NCBI GenBank assembly: GCA_017408735.1
Contig: JAFQUB010000011.1
Coordinates: 27,825-91,824, forward strand
Source: Lachnospiraceae bacterium
Lineage (GTDB): Bacteria; Bacillota; Clostridia; Lachnospirales; Lachnospiraceae
DNA: 64,000 nucleotides
Direction of reading: 5' to 3'
In this document: piece by piece, positions 44,101-52,158 of the stretch
Position numbering within the stretch: position 1 is the first letter of the stretch
Layout: every line of letters begins with the position of its first letter
Notes under the pieces: model-generated
Told to the model about the DNA's origin: nothing
The model's database searches: none
What the model saw: the letters and a program-made list of their open reading frames with translations, nothing else
Position numbers and translations under genes: made by a program

Positions 44101-44192
44101 ATTGTTCGGAAATCTATTCTCAGGAATATGTGGAGCGGTTTGTGAAGCAATATATGGATTGCGTGACGGACATTGTGAAAGAAGGGATGTAA
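41118..44192 (+). CDS. Nonribosomal peptide synthetase module A-PCP-C
   Basis: A 1024-residue, single-module NRPS. I use the ATG at 41,118 because AAGGAG is 11 bases before it; an ATG nine bases upstream leaves only a two-base gap. The adenylation domain (1-500) has 'FTSGSTGVPKGIEI', 'FDMSVFQMFYPLL', 'NSYGPTEACV', 'YRTGDFGYY' and 'GDQVKIHGYRIELGEIE'; the Asp in FDMS fits an amino-acid substrate. The carrier domain (about 515-590) has 'LEHGGTSIHYFS' with Ser549. The condensation domain (about 610-1020) has 'FHHAIFDYCS', the HHxxxD motif (His740-Asp745) with Tyr for the usual Gly. There is no thioesterase or reductase. The C domain may join the ACP-bound chain to the loaded amino acid, or a carrier-bound amino acid to the peptide. 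Confidence 0.9.
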   Translation: MEKNIISQQFHLMAKEYPQRTALKCGEYIASYEEMRKQVQIISNNLRKNGVKAGDLVAICLPHSEVFVLSVMAVLECGATYVPMEYSTPDGRIRMIVENNNINWIIGKREHKVDANMLMFDSLMEEDNDCAFAKQKQSENDSAYIIFTSGSTGVPKGIEIRNYSVCQLVKSYGKYLYSDEMVHQVLLMASFCFDMSVFQMFYPLLTGQTLVVLPDFVKENPLELLAYIKKHKITVMDVTPLYLEVIMDCMESGGEYSIPKYIVSSGEALPIMTAKRWFQNAQCKDSTIFNSYGPTEACVYASVFEINQNNIEGMDKMVIGKPLDGYQIYILNEKQKVCGVEEAGELYIVGTGLAKGYRNLEELTSQSFIQKIELFGGQRLYRTGDFGYYTKEGMLVYLGRGGDQVKIHGYRIELGEIEYQMQSIPGITKCRVIAEGEGKEKKIVAYFVAEQNYVWQAEEFDEQLQEVLPHYMIPSCYVPVDGFKKTERGKLDRRSLPDYRTNMLKRKRNHTTNAVCDAIFYTVVEMCKHILNVNDIEPEYSFLEHGGTSIHYFSLSAKIQSEFDVMIRPSELMKLQDIYSISNMIRQFLSNVEENMTKEKSSLTKSGTTAFQRLLFTEEKKTQKLVKKYGMDDFPMYNVIYSVYFDEPMDENRFRTALEQVIKDNDAFRSCVVKSENNLYEMQIQETNIEDCFEVRNVENVLDEEVVRSAIELFDISVTPLFKITMLKDDHRQRFVMNFHHAIFDYCSMRIFMEELLHLYYGKKREKTGSFLGYIEEVNQSNKEESLQFWKDYYRDRKPCVFLPGDISQNGKHNMNQFVTKRFRIENEQYEQICEHCKKVGMTVYGYMFARFANQIMQLTQSEDVVIGTYMNSRDVEALTNLRTIGLITSMVGIRFQQQEGVGEEFVKNVDQNLKAVSEHLSLEYNEVYEIMDEKDLIQGKLFDIVFNYIVQGTVYDGISEHEYFFEEIGEEPISLPLSLKGFEDAKGITFKLKYCSEIYSQEYVERFVKQYMDCVTDIVKEGM

Positions 44193-44194
44193 GG

Positions 44195-44875
44195 ATGCCG
44201 TATGTTGAGTATATCAACATTTCAGACACAGATGAAAAGATGTTGGGGACGGTATATGATTGCCTATCTTTGGAGAGAAAGAGAAAAATAAACAAATTAA
44301 AGAAAATGAAAGATCGTATTGGTTGCATTGTGGGAGAGGCCATGGTAAGAAATCATTTGATTCGGCATTGTGGGTGGAAAAATGATGATATTTTATTTAC
44401 CAGAAATGAGTGGCAGAAGCCGTATTTAGTTTCCGATCAACCGTTGCATTTTAATCTGTCTCACAGTGGGAACTGGGTGGTTTGTGCCTGGGACAATCAG
44501 GAAATAGGAGTGGATATTGAGATACGAAGAGAAGTACCAATGGATGCTATTAATATGTTGTTTCATCCCGATGAAATTAAGGTGTTTGAAACCCAGAGAA
44601 CAGAAGATTATTTTACATTGTTTTGGACTTTGAAAGAGAGTTACATGAAGTATAGGGGAATGGGTTTTTATCTCCCTATGAACGCATTCTGTCTGAAAGA
44701 AGGAGCAGATGGATATCGAGAGAAAACGGATTCTCGAGTCAAATTCTATCATAGAAAAATGGACGAAGAAAGTTATCTTTCCATCTGTACAGGTAATCAG
44801 AACAAACTGTATTACAAAAAAGTGGACATGAAAGAAGTGATGGATTTACCTAACATTATAGGAGAGCAAAAATGA
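44195..44875 (+). CDS. Sfp-type 4'-phosphopantetheinyl transferase
   Basis: A 226-residue enzyme that moves phosphopantetheine from CoA to carrier-protein Ser residues. 'HFNLSHSGNWVVCAW', 'IGVDIEIRREV' and 'FWTLKESYMKYRGMGFYLP' are the three core motifs, with the D-x-E metal site and the W-x-x-K-E helix. The frame is open further upstream, but GAAGGGATGTAAGG points to the ATG at 44,195, two bases after the NRPS stop. It should activate both the ACP at 35,171 and the NRPS carrier domain. Confidence 0.92.
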   Translation: MPYVEYINISDTDEKMLGTVYDCLSLERKRKINKLKKMKDRIGCIVGEAMVRNHLIRHCGWKNDDILFTRNEWQKPYLVSDQPLHFNLSHSGNWVVCAWDNQEIGVDIEIRREVPMDAINMLFHPDEIKVFETQRTEDYFTLFWTLKESYMKYRGMGFYLPMNAFCLKEGADGYREKTDSRVKFYHRKMDEESYLSICTGNQNKLYYKKVDMKEVMDLPNIIGEQK

Positions 44876-45561
44876 AGAAAAAAATAAATCTATTAATAGT
44901 GAAAGCCAGTCCCAATAGTGATGGTTGTGGAAACAAAATAATGCTGGAATTGGAGCGATTCGTAAAGAAAGAATTGAATTGCAAAGTTAGTATTTTTGAT
45001 CAGCAAAAGGAATCCTTAAGACGAAATGAAAAATATCAGATGATATGTGATGGCAAGAAAATGGAGTCAAAGTTTGAAAAAAAGCTGATGGCGTGTGACG
45101 GAATAATATTGCTTTCTCCAGTATATTTGAAGCAGGCGCCGGGTGAGTTTAAGATCACTTTAGATCAATTTGCATATCGTATGAATGAATTTCCGTTGAT
45201 CGGAAAAAAGATGGTTTCCTTTGTTTATTGTGATACGAATGGGGCAAAAGAATTAAACCAGTATTATAAAAACATTTTCTCTTCTGCGGGAGTTGAGTTT
45301 GTTGGAACTTGTGATTATTACCGGGCATTTCAGAGTTTGGACGAGAATATGTCGATCTTTAAGGAAGATATTCAAACAATGTATCGTTATATTCGAAATG
45401 ATGTGTTTCATATATCAGATGGTCAGGAACGATTATTCCAGATTTACAAAGAGGTGATTCAAAAAGAACAGGAGAAGGGGATAGAGGTTCATAGACATAA
45501 ACGATGGAATTTGTTGAATCAATATGACAGTCTATACGACTATGTGAAATCGACTATGTGA
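44872..45561 (+). CDS. Flavodoxin-fold FMN reductase-like protein
   Basis: A 229-residue protein. 'INLLIVKASPNSDGCGNKIM' is a variant FMN phosphate loop, and 'DGIILLSPVYLKQAPGEFKI' matches the flavin-contact strand of NADPH-dependent FMN reductases. It lacks the Cys loop of the related gene at 38,708. It overlaps the PPTase stop (ATGA) behind AGGAGAG, so it belongs to the same operon. Redox tailoring is the natural guess; substrate unknown. Confidence 0.75.
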   Translation: MKKKINLLIVKASPNSDGCGNKIMLELERFVKKELNCKVSIFDQQKESLRRNEKYQMICDGKKMESKFEKKLMACDGIILLSPVYLKQAPGEFKITLDQFAYRMNEFPLIGKKMVSFVYCDTNGAKELNQYYKNIFSSAGVEFVGTCDYYRAFQSLDENMSIFKEDIQTMYRYIRNDVFHISDGQERLFQIYKEVIQKEQEKGIEVHRHKRWNLLNQYDSLYDYVKSTM

Positions 45562-45743
45562 TGTTTCCGTTTACTAACAATGCGAGTTTGGTAATGATAC
45601 TTGTTATTGCTATTTTTCTATTGTTATGTTATCTTACTCCTAAGCAAACAGTTTCTAAAATTCTATGTGGCAAAGGCCATATTCAAAGATTCAGTCAAAC
45701 TCCTGCGAAAAATCCGAAAATAAAACAGCAGGAGGAAAACTGA
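45561..45743 (+). CDS. Small single-span membrane protein, last gene of the operon
   Basis: A 60-residue protein with one membrane segment ('SLVMILVIAIFLLLCYL') and a basic, hydrophilic C-terminal tail. The ATG shares a base with the previous stop (TGATG), the kind of overlap that couples translation. Small membrane proteins at the end of antimicrobial-peptide operons are often immunity factors; nothing in the sequence proves that here. I do not recognise a family. Confidence 0.6.
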   Translation: MFPFTNNASLVMILVIAIFLLLCYLTPKQTVSKILCGKGHIQRFSQTPAKNPKIKQQEEN

Positions 45744-45803
45744 AAGAAACAGTATTACAAATAGTAAAAGATATCATGAATTCACATTATACGGAGGAAC
45801 CCC

Positions 45804-46280
45804 ATGACAACGGAAGAAAAATATATGAAAGAAGCCATCCGTCAGGCGAAAAAAGCGTACCGGCTTTGGGAGGTGCCGATTGGGTGTGTGATTGTTTATG
45901 AAGATAAAATTATAGCCAGAGGATATAACCGTAGGAACACAGATAAAAACACACTGGCTCATGCGGAAATGACAGCCATAAAAAGAGCTAGTAAGGTTAT
46001 GGGTGACTGGAGGTTGGAGGGGTGTACCATGTATGTTACCTTAGAACCATGTCAGATGTGTGCCGGGGCGTTGGTGCAATCCAGAATTTCCAAAGTAGTA
46101 ATCGGCAGTATGAATGCCAAGGCAGGGTGCGCTGGCTCTATTTTGGACATGTTTCATATGGAGCAGTTTAATCATCAAATAGAAACAGTGACCGGAGTTC
46201 TTCAGGAAGAATGTAGCAGTATGCTAACTACTTTTTTTAAAGAATTGCGAAGGAAAAAAAAGGAATTACCGAAAAAGTAA
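45804..46280 (+). CDS. tadA: tRNA-specific adenosine deaminase TadA
   Basis: A 158-residue zinc deaminase that converts the wobble adenosine of tRNA-Arg(ACG) to inosine. 'LAHAEMTAI' gives His53 and catalytic Glu55, and 'LEPCQMCAGAL' gives Cys83 and Cys86. 'ISKVVIGSMNAKAGCAGS' is the TadA-specific stretch. ACGGAGGAAC precedes the ATG. It marks the return to housekeeping genes after the operon. Confidence 0.95.
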   Translation: MTTEEKYMKEAIRQAKKAYRLWEVPIGCVIVYEDKIIARGYNRRNTDKNTLAHAEMTAIKRASKVMGDWRLEGCTMYVTLEPCQMCAGALVQSRISKVVIGSMNAKAGCAGSILDMFHMEQFNHQIETVTGVLQEECSSMLTTFFKELRRKKKELPKK

Positions 46281-46290
46281 TTCCTTTTTT
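46257..46290 (+). terminator. Rho-independent terminator of tadA
   Basis: AAAAGGAATTAC pairs with GTAATTCCTTTT around a CGAAAAA loop and runs into six or more T. The 5' arm overlaps the last codons of tadA. Confidence 0.85.
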
Positions 46291-46405
46291 AGTTAAAATT
46301 ACAAGCAAATTTTGGAGTTAACAGGAAACGCAGGAAAAATTTGTACAAATAAATTTTCGAAAAATGTACATGTTGTATAAAGTGCATCAAAAGTATTTTC
46401 AAGAC

Positions 46406-46435
46406 TTGAAAAAATTGGACAAAATGCATTATACT
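46406..46435 (+). promoter_or_regulatory. Promoter of the first amylase gene
   Basis: TTGAAA (46,406-46,411), an 18-bp spacer and TATACT (46,430-46,435). The second amylase gene has the same 18-bp layout and the same TATACT box, so the two may share control. I found no convincing catabolite-response element. Confidence 0.6.
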
Positions 46436-46511
46436 AGTAAGAGCTGTAAAAGCGAAATGTAGTAAAAATTACTACAAAATAATGAAAAAAGGGAAGGAAG
46501 GAAAAAAGGTT

Positions 46512-49500
46512 ATGAATCAAGTGAAAAAGACCCTTTATGGGAACGCAATCGCAAGAAAAGTAGTCAGCTGGATTTTAGTGCTGGCAATGATTCTTGGATT
46601 AGCACCAGCTAATTTTGGTATAGTAGCAGAAGCTGCTGCACCAACAGTTAGAATTTATTTTGAAAAGCCGGAAACTTGGACTACTCCTGTAATTAATGTA
46701 TGGGATCCAAGTGCGGTAACTACAGGTGGAGAACAAGTGGCTATCCCTGCGTGGGGAGATCAGGAAAAACCAAGTTTATTAGAGGATGAAACGAACGGAT
46801 TATATTATGTGGATGTTCAGAGCTCTAGTTGGACTGGATTCCAGTTTGTAGATGCAGAAACAGGAACAAATTTTTCGTTCGATGATGCCGGATTATTACA
46901 GGCATTTAACGGATTTACAGCGGATACAACCGTTTATTATTTGTCAAAAGGAACAGATACATATAACTGGTATACTGATGTAGAAGGCAATACTGAATTA
47001 GAAATTCAAACAGTAGAGTTGAAAGAAGAATTTTATGTGGTAGGAGGTATTGTTTCTACCGGATGGGATCAAACAGCTAGTACCACACAGTTATCTAAAA
47101 ATGAAGATGGAACCTACAGTGTTGTATTAAAAGCAGTGGCTGCAGGATCTTATGAATTTAAAGTATTACAGGACCCACAGAACTTTGCATGGAAATATGC
47201 ATGGGGTGGAACCGGTTCTGGTGGAAATTATGTATTAACTCTGGAAAAAATGAGTGATGTAACAATTACCATTGACCCGGCAGACGAAACAAAACAGATT
47301 ACAACAACAGCAGTTGAAGTAGATGAAGAAATTGCAACATTAAAAAGCCCTGTATACGGCGAAGATGGAACAATTACTTTTAACTATGTAGGTAATGCAG
47401 GACAGACTATTATCGTTAAGGGAAGCTTTAATGGCTGGAAAAATGTTGCTATGGAAGAAAGAGCAACAAAGACAGAAGGAACCAGTATTTATTCTGCAAC
47501 AGTAAGTGATATTACAAAAGCAGGTATCTATGAATACGGAATTGCATCCTTAGATGAAGAAGGAGCACAGGCTGACTGGTATGGAGATCCATTAAATACA
47601 TGTAAATATGGTTCCAATGCAGCAGTAGTATGCAATGTAAACGTAAGTGAAGTTGGAGTGGCAACTATTTACGCGCCGGAAGCAGCAGGTTATAAAGTAT
47701 ATTACAAAAACACTGCAGATGAAGTTTCAGGTGCTGTACCGGAATATGCAATCGTACTTGGTGAAACTGTAGATGCAGAAACAGCAGAAGCAGCAGGTTA
47801 CAAGGCAGTTGCAATGGAAAAAGCAGGAAACTTTAGTGGAGAAATGTATTCTGTAAAAATTGCAGATGGCATGGGAACATACGAATACTTCATGGCAGAT
47901 GGAGATGGAAAAATTGTAGGGGATCCTTACAACTTCGAAGCAGATACAACAAGTGCAGTGAAAACATTTGAAGTTACTAATTTTGATGAAGAATTAGCAA
48001 AATTAGCAAGCCCTGTTGTAAACGAAGATCGTTCTGTTACATTTAACTACCTTGACACAAGCAGCACAGAAGACTTAGCAGTATCTGTTGCAGGTAGCTT
48101 TAATGGCTGGGGTGCTGCAGTTGGTGTTGATGTAATGACAGTTGCCAACGAAGAAAAAGGCATCTACAGCAAAACAATCGAAGGATTTACTCCTGGTGCA
48201 TACAGCTACAAATTGGTAATTGGTGCAGAAGGATGGCAGGTAGATGCATTAGCAACATTATCAGATGCAGAAGGAAACAGCGCATTTGTAGTACCTGGCG
48301 TTGCATTAAAAGAAAGTTTACAGGTAGAAAAGAATCAGACACTTACTTTACCAACAAAAGCTAATTTATTTACAGCAGGTGTTCTTACACCAGAAGATAC
48401 AGATGTAACATTTGCATTAAAAGATGAAACAGCAGAAGGTGTTACTTTAGAAGATGGAGTACTTTCTGTAACAGATGCATATGCTGAAACAGCAGTAGCA
48501 TTGACTATGACAAATGGTACATATACAGAAGAAATTTCTGTTGAAGTAGTAGAAAAAATGTTTAAATACACAATTCATTACTATGCAACAGATGTAGAAT
48601 ATGATGAAACAGACTTATGGATTTGGGAAGCAGGCGGAAAAGCATATAACACAGGATATGTATTTAATGGAGAAGCTGTAACTGATGAAGTAGGAAGAAC
48701 ATGGGCAACAGCAGAATATTCATATCCAACAGATGCAATCAACATTATTGCACGCTCTAAAGGTGCTTGGACATGGAAGGATGAAACAAGAACAGCGTCT
48801 ATTCCAGAAGGACAGGACAGCATTGAACTTTGGATTTTAAAAGGAAATCCATATGTATTTACAGAATGGGTAGAAAAGTTCCAGGAACCTGAAAAACGTT
48901 ATATCTTAATTGAATATGACAGACCTGAAAAAGATTATGATACATGGAATGTATATACATGGAACTCAGGTGCAAACGCAAGCTTAAATAAATCAAACTA
49001 TTTCACTGAAATCGATGGAAAACAGGTTGCTGTAATTGAAATCGGTGAAAAGACAGAATCTATCGGATTTTTAATTCGTAAAGGTGAACCGGCAGATGGA
49101 GAAGACTGGATTAAGGACGTGGAAGGCGACCGTTCTATTTCTGCTCCATTAGACCAGAAAGTAGTAAAAGTAAAAGCAACACAGGGTTCTTTAGTATTAG
49201 AAACAGTACCTTACAACACAGGTTGTGAATTACAGGTAAATGACCATAAGATGGCTTATTACTACAGAGATGATGAGTTATTCATGAATGGTACTTTAGA
49301 TGAATTGAAATCTGTAGAAGTAGAAGTAGACGGCGAAAAGCATGCCATGACTTACAATGCACAAAACGAAAGATACGAATATGTAGTGGAAAATCCGGAA
49401 GAAAAAACATATAAATATCGTTTCTTTGCAACAGACAGCGAAGACAATGTAAAAGAAACTATTGACTTGTTTAACGATAAAACTACAGAAGATGGAACAA

Positions 49501-51887
49501 AATCCATTATCGAATACAAAGATATGGATGTAAAGGTTACAGCTACTGTAAATGCAGCAATTGATTACAACGAAAATGCAGTATTAAGTGTAAAAGCAGA
49601 AGTTGTAGGCGAAGAAGCACAGCAACAGGTATCACCTGATACACCATCAGCTGCATTAGAAGTTACAGAATGTTATGCAGATTTAACTGCATTAGGCGGA
49701 AAAGCTAAAACACCAATCGAAACAGCGTTAATGGAAGTGTCTATTGCAGTAAATAAAAATGTTACAGCAGGTGAAAAGACAATTCCGGTTACTGTAGTTG
49801 ACCAGTATGGAAAACGTCATACAGGTACAGCCACTGTTACAGTAAAGACAAGAACAACTGTAGATGGTGATTTTGACTGGGATGAAGCAGTAATTTACTT
49901 TATGGTAACAGACCGTTTCAACGATGGAAACGAAGAAAACAATGATGCTTACGGTGTAGGCGATTACAACGTTGGTGAAAATGGTAACAGCAGCTATCAC
50001 GGTGGTGACTTTGCCGGTGTTACAGCAAAATTAGATTACTTAAAAGAATTAGGAATTAATACAATCTGGATTACACCGATTGTAGAAAACATTATTGAAG
50101 ACCAGCATGCAACCAGCACTACAGACGGTTATGATATGGCTACATACGGATACCATGGATACTGGGCAAGCAGCTTCGAAAAATTAAATAAACATTTAGG
50201 AACTATTGAAGAATTCCATACTTTAATCGATGAAGCTCATGAAAGAGATATCAAGATTATGGTAGATGTTGTTGCTAACCATGCAGGTTACGGTACAAAA
50301 GAAAGTGAAGAATTTAGCGGAATGTTCCGTGATAAAGACGTATCAGGACATGATGTTTTAGGTTCATTGTCAGAGTTACCTGATTTTGCAACAGAAAGAG
50401 CAGATGTCAGAGAAAAACTGGTACAGTGGCAGACTAACTGGGTAAGTGAAATTGCAGTAACAGACAAAGGAAATACAATCGATTACTTCCGTGTAGATAC
50501 TGTAAAACATGTAGAAAGCACTACCTGGGCAGCATTAAAGAACTCCTTAACAAAGGTAGCTCCAACATTTAAGATGATTGGTGAATATGCAGGTGCAGGA
50601 TATGTAGATGACTTTGGATACCTGAATTCAGGTAAAATGGATTCTCTGTTAGACTTTGGTTTCAATGACATGGCACTTAAGTTTGTTAAGGGAGAATTAG
50701 ACAGCATTGAAAAAGAACTGGAAGCAAGAAATGCCACAATCAGCAATACAGGTACATTGGGAAGTTTCCTTGGTTCTCATGATGAAGATGGCTTCAAATA
50801 CACATTAATGCAGTCAGGTTACACAGAAGAAGAAGCACAGAACTTAACTAACATTGCAGCGTCCTTACAGATTACTGCAAAGGGACAGCCGGTTATTTAC
50901 TACGGTGAAGAAGTTGGATTAAGTGGTGCAAACAACTGGCCATATCAGACAAACCGTTACGATATGCAGTTTAAAGATTTATCATCTTCACAGGAAGCAA
51001 CATTAACACATTATAAGAAATTATTAAAAGCAAGAGCTGATTACTCAGAAATCTTTGCAAGAGGTACAAGAACAAAAGTTGCAGGAAGTAACGAAGATGG
51101 ATACATCGTATTTAAGAGAAGCAGTGTGGATGGCGATGTAACTCAGGATATTTACGTTGCTCTTAATACAACAGGTACAGACAAGAAAGTTAAAATCAAT
51201 CTTGGAACAGGTAAAGTAACATCAGCAGTTTCTGATGTATATTCAGGAAGAACTGTTAGTGTAGCTAACAATGCTATGGAAATTACAATTCCGGGTATTG
51301 GTGAAGGCGGTACAGCCATTATACCTGTTACTACAAAGGCGGTAACCGTAACACCTAGTAAGACACCGGCAGTAACAACTTACGCAATCAAGTACGTTAT
51401 GAACAAGGGTACAAACAACAAGTCAAACCCTGAAACATATTCTACTAAGGATGTTAAACTGAAAAATCCTACCAGAAAAGGATATACATTCAGCGGCTGG
51501 TACACAGACAGCAAGTTTAAGAACAAAGTTACAACAATCAAAGCTTCTACCAAGGCAAACATTACCGTTTATGCTAAGTGGACAAAAGTAAAAGCTCCGG
51601 GCAAAGTAACTGTAAAATCAGTGAAAAATGTTAAGGGCAAGAAGCTGAAAGTAACACTTAAGAAGAAAGTAAGTGGAGCTAAGGGTTACGAAATCACATA
51701 TTCAACAGATAAGAAGTTTAAGAAGTCTGTTAAGACAACAACTTCTACAAAGACAACTAAGACAATCACTAAGCTGAAAAAGAACAAAACATACTATGTA
51801 AAAGTAAGAGCATACAAAGTTGACTCTGCTAAACAGAAAGTATATGGAAAATACAGCAAGGTTGTTAAAGTAAAAATTACAAAATAA
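46512..51887 (+). CDS. Secreted multidomain GH13 alpha-amylase 1
   Basis: A 1791-residue secreted enzyme. I chose the ATG at 46,512, which has GGAAGG about ten bases upstream and leaves a proper signal peptide ('VVSWILVLAMILGLAPANFG'). Next come a CBM26-like starch-binding module ('VRIYFEKPETW'), an X25/pullulanase-type module ('FYVVGGIVSTGWDQ'), at least two CBM48/E-set-like modules ('VKGSFNGWKN', 'VAGSFNGWGA') and Ig-like parts. The GH13 barrel starts 'DWDEAVIYFMVTDRFNDG' (about residue 1130) and has 'VDVVANHAGY', Asp1329 in 'YFRVDTVKHV', Glu1358 in 'IGEYAG' and Asp1424 in 'GSHDEDG'. An InlB-type repeat and an FN3 module end the protein. No LPXTG. It probably degrades starch at the cell surface. 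Confidence 0.9.
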   Translation: MNQVKKTLYGNAIARKVVSWILVLAMILGLAPANFGIVAEAAAPTVRIYFEKPETWTTPVINVWDPSAVTTGGEQVAIPAWGDQEKPSLLEDETNGLYYVDVQSSSWTGFQFVDAETGTNFSFDDAGLLQAFNGFTADTTVYYLSKGTDTYNWYTDVEGNTELEIQTVELKEEFYVVGGIVSTGWDQTASTTQLSKNEDGTYSVVLKAVAAGSYEFKVLQDPQNFAWKYAWGGTGSGGNYVLTLEKMSDVTITIDPADETKQITTTAVEVDEEIATLKSPVYGEDGTITFNYVGNAGQTIIVKGSFNGWKNVAMEERATKTEGTSIYSATVSDITKAGIYEYGIASLDEEGAQADWYGDPLNTCKYGSNAAVVCNVNVSEVGVATIYAPEAAGYKVYYKNTADEVSGAVPEYAIVLGETVDAETAEAAGYKAVAMEKAGNFSGEMYSVKIADGMGTYEYFMADGDGKIVGDPYNFEADTTSAVKTFEVTNFDEELAKLASPVVNEDRSVTFNYLDTSSTEDLAVSVAGSFNGWGAAVGVDVMTVANEEKGIYSKTIEGFTPGAYSYKLVIGAEGWQVDALATLSDAEGNSAFVVPGVALKESLQVEKNQTLTLPTKANLFTAGVLTPEDTDVTFALKDETAEGVTLEDGVLSVTDAYAETAVALTMTNGTYTEEISVEVVEKMFKYTIHYYATDVEYDETDLWIWEAGGKAYNTGYVFNGEAVTDEVGRTWATAEYSYPTDAINIIARSKGAWTWKDETRTASIPEGQDSIELWILKGNPYVFTEWVEKFQEPEKRYILIEYDRPEKDYDTWNVYTWNSGANASLNKSNYFTEIDGKQVAVIEIGEKTESIGFLIRKGEPADGEDWIKDVEGDRSISAPLDQKVVKVKATQGSLVLETVPYNTGCELQVNDHKMAYYYRDDELFMNGTLDELKSVEVEVDGEKHAMTYNAQNERYEYVVENPEEKTYKYRFFATDSEDNVKETIDLFNDKTTEDGTKSIIEYKDMDVKVTATVNAAIDYNENAVLSVKAEVVGEEAQQQVSPDTPSAALEVTECYADLTALGGKAKTPIETALMEVSIAVNKNVTAGEKTIPVTVVDQYGKRHTGTATVTVKTRTTVDGDFDWDEAVIYFMVTDRFNDGNEENNDAYGVGDYNVGENGNSSYHGGDFAGVTAKLDYLKELGINTIWITPIVENIIEDQHATSTTDGYDMATYGYHGYWASSFEKLNKHLGTIEEFHTLIDEAHERDIKIMVDVVANHAGYGTKESEEFSGMFRDKDVSGHDVLGSLSELPDFATERADVREKLVQWQTNWVSEIAVTDKGNTIDYFRVDTVKHVESTTWAALKNSLTKVAPTFKMIGEYAGAGYVDDFGYLNSGKMDSLLDFGFNDMALKFVKGELDSIEKELEARNATISNTGTLGSFLGSHDEDGFKYTLMQSGYTEEEAQNLTNIAASLQITAKGQPVIYYGEEVGLSGANNWPYQTNRYDMQFKDLSSSQEATLTHYKKLLKARADYSEIFARGTRTKVAGSNEDGYIVFKRSSVDGDVTQDIYVALNTTGTDKKVKINLGTGKVTSAVSDVYSGRTVSVANNAMEITIPGIGEGGTAIIPVTTKAVTVTPSKTPAVTTYAIKYVMNKGTNNKSNPETYSTKDVKLKNPTRKGYTFSGWYTDSKFKNKVTTIKASTKANITVYAKWTKVKAPGKVTVKSVKNVKGKKLKVTLKKKVSGAKGYEITYSTDKKFKKSVKTTTSTKTTKTITKLKKNKTYYVKVRAYKVDSAKQKVYGKYSKVVKVKITK

Positions 51888-51924
51888 TAAAGTCGGATAA
51901 ATTTGATTAAATCCGAAAATAAAG

Positions 51925-51955
51925 ACCTCTCCGGTTTATACCGGGGAGGTTTTTT
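51925..51955 (+). terminator. Rho-independent terminator of amylase gene 1
   Basis: ACCTCTCCGG pairs with CCGGGGAGGT (one G-T) around TTTATA, followed by TTTTT. It separates the two amylase transcripts. Confidence 0.88.
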
Positions 51956-52051
51956 AAAGAAAATGTTAAAGAATCTACCATAATTTTACACAAATTGGAC
52001 ATAATGTTCTTGTGTAAACTGTCGAAATTGTTTCGAAAACTTACGAAAGTA

Positions 52052-52081
52052 TTGCATAAGTTTAACAAAGTATATTATACT
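52052..52081 (+). promoter_or_regulatory. Promoter of the second amylase gene
   Basis: TTGCAT (52,052-52,057), an 18-bp spacer and TATACT (52,076-52,081), the same layout as before amylase gene 1. It lies about 77 bp before the chosen start. Confidence 0.6.
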
Positions 52082-52158
52082 AAAAGAAGCTCGAGAAACT
52101 ATTTAGTAGGCATTTTGCTGAAAAGCAAAATAATTCAAAAGAAAGGGAGTTGCAAAGA

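Noticed and set aside
44102..44194. Longer start of the PPTase inside the NRPS gene
   Set aside because: It would overlap the NRPS by 91 bp without a ribosome site; the ATG at 44,195 has one and gives a normal-length protein.
29186..45743. C39-type peptidase-exporter for the precursors
   Set aside because: The leaders have no double-Gly motif and neither ABC protein carries a peptidase domain.
46290..46511. Catabolite-response element before the amylases
   Set aside because: I looked for a palindrome of the TGWAANCGNTNWCA type and found no convincing match before either amylase gene.
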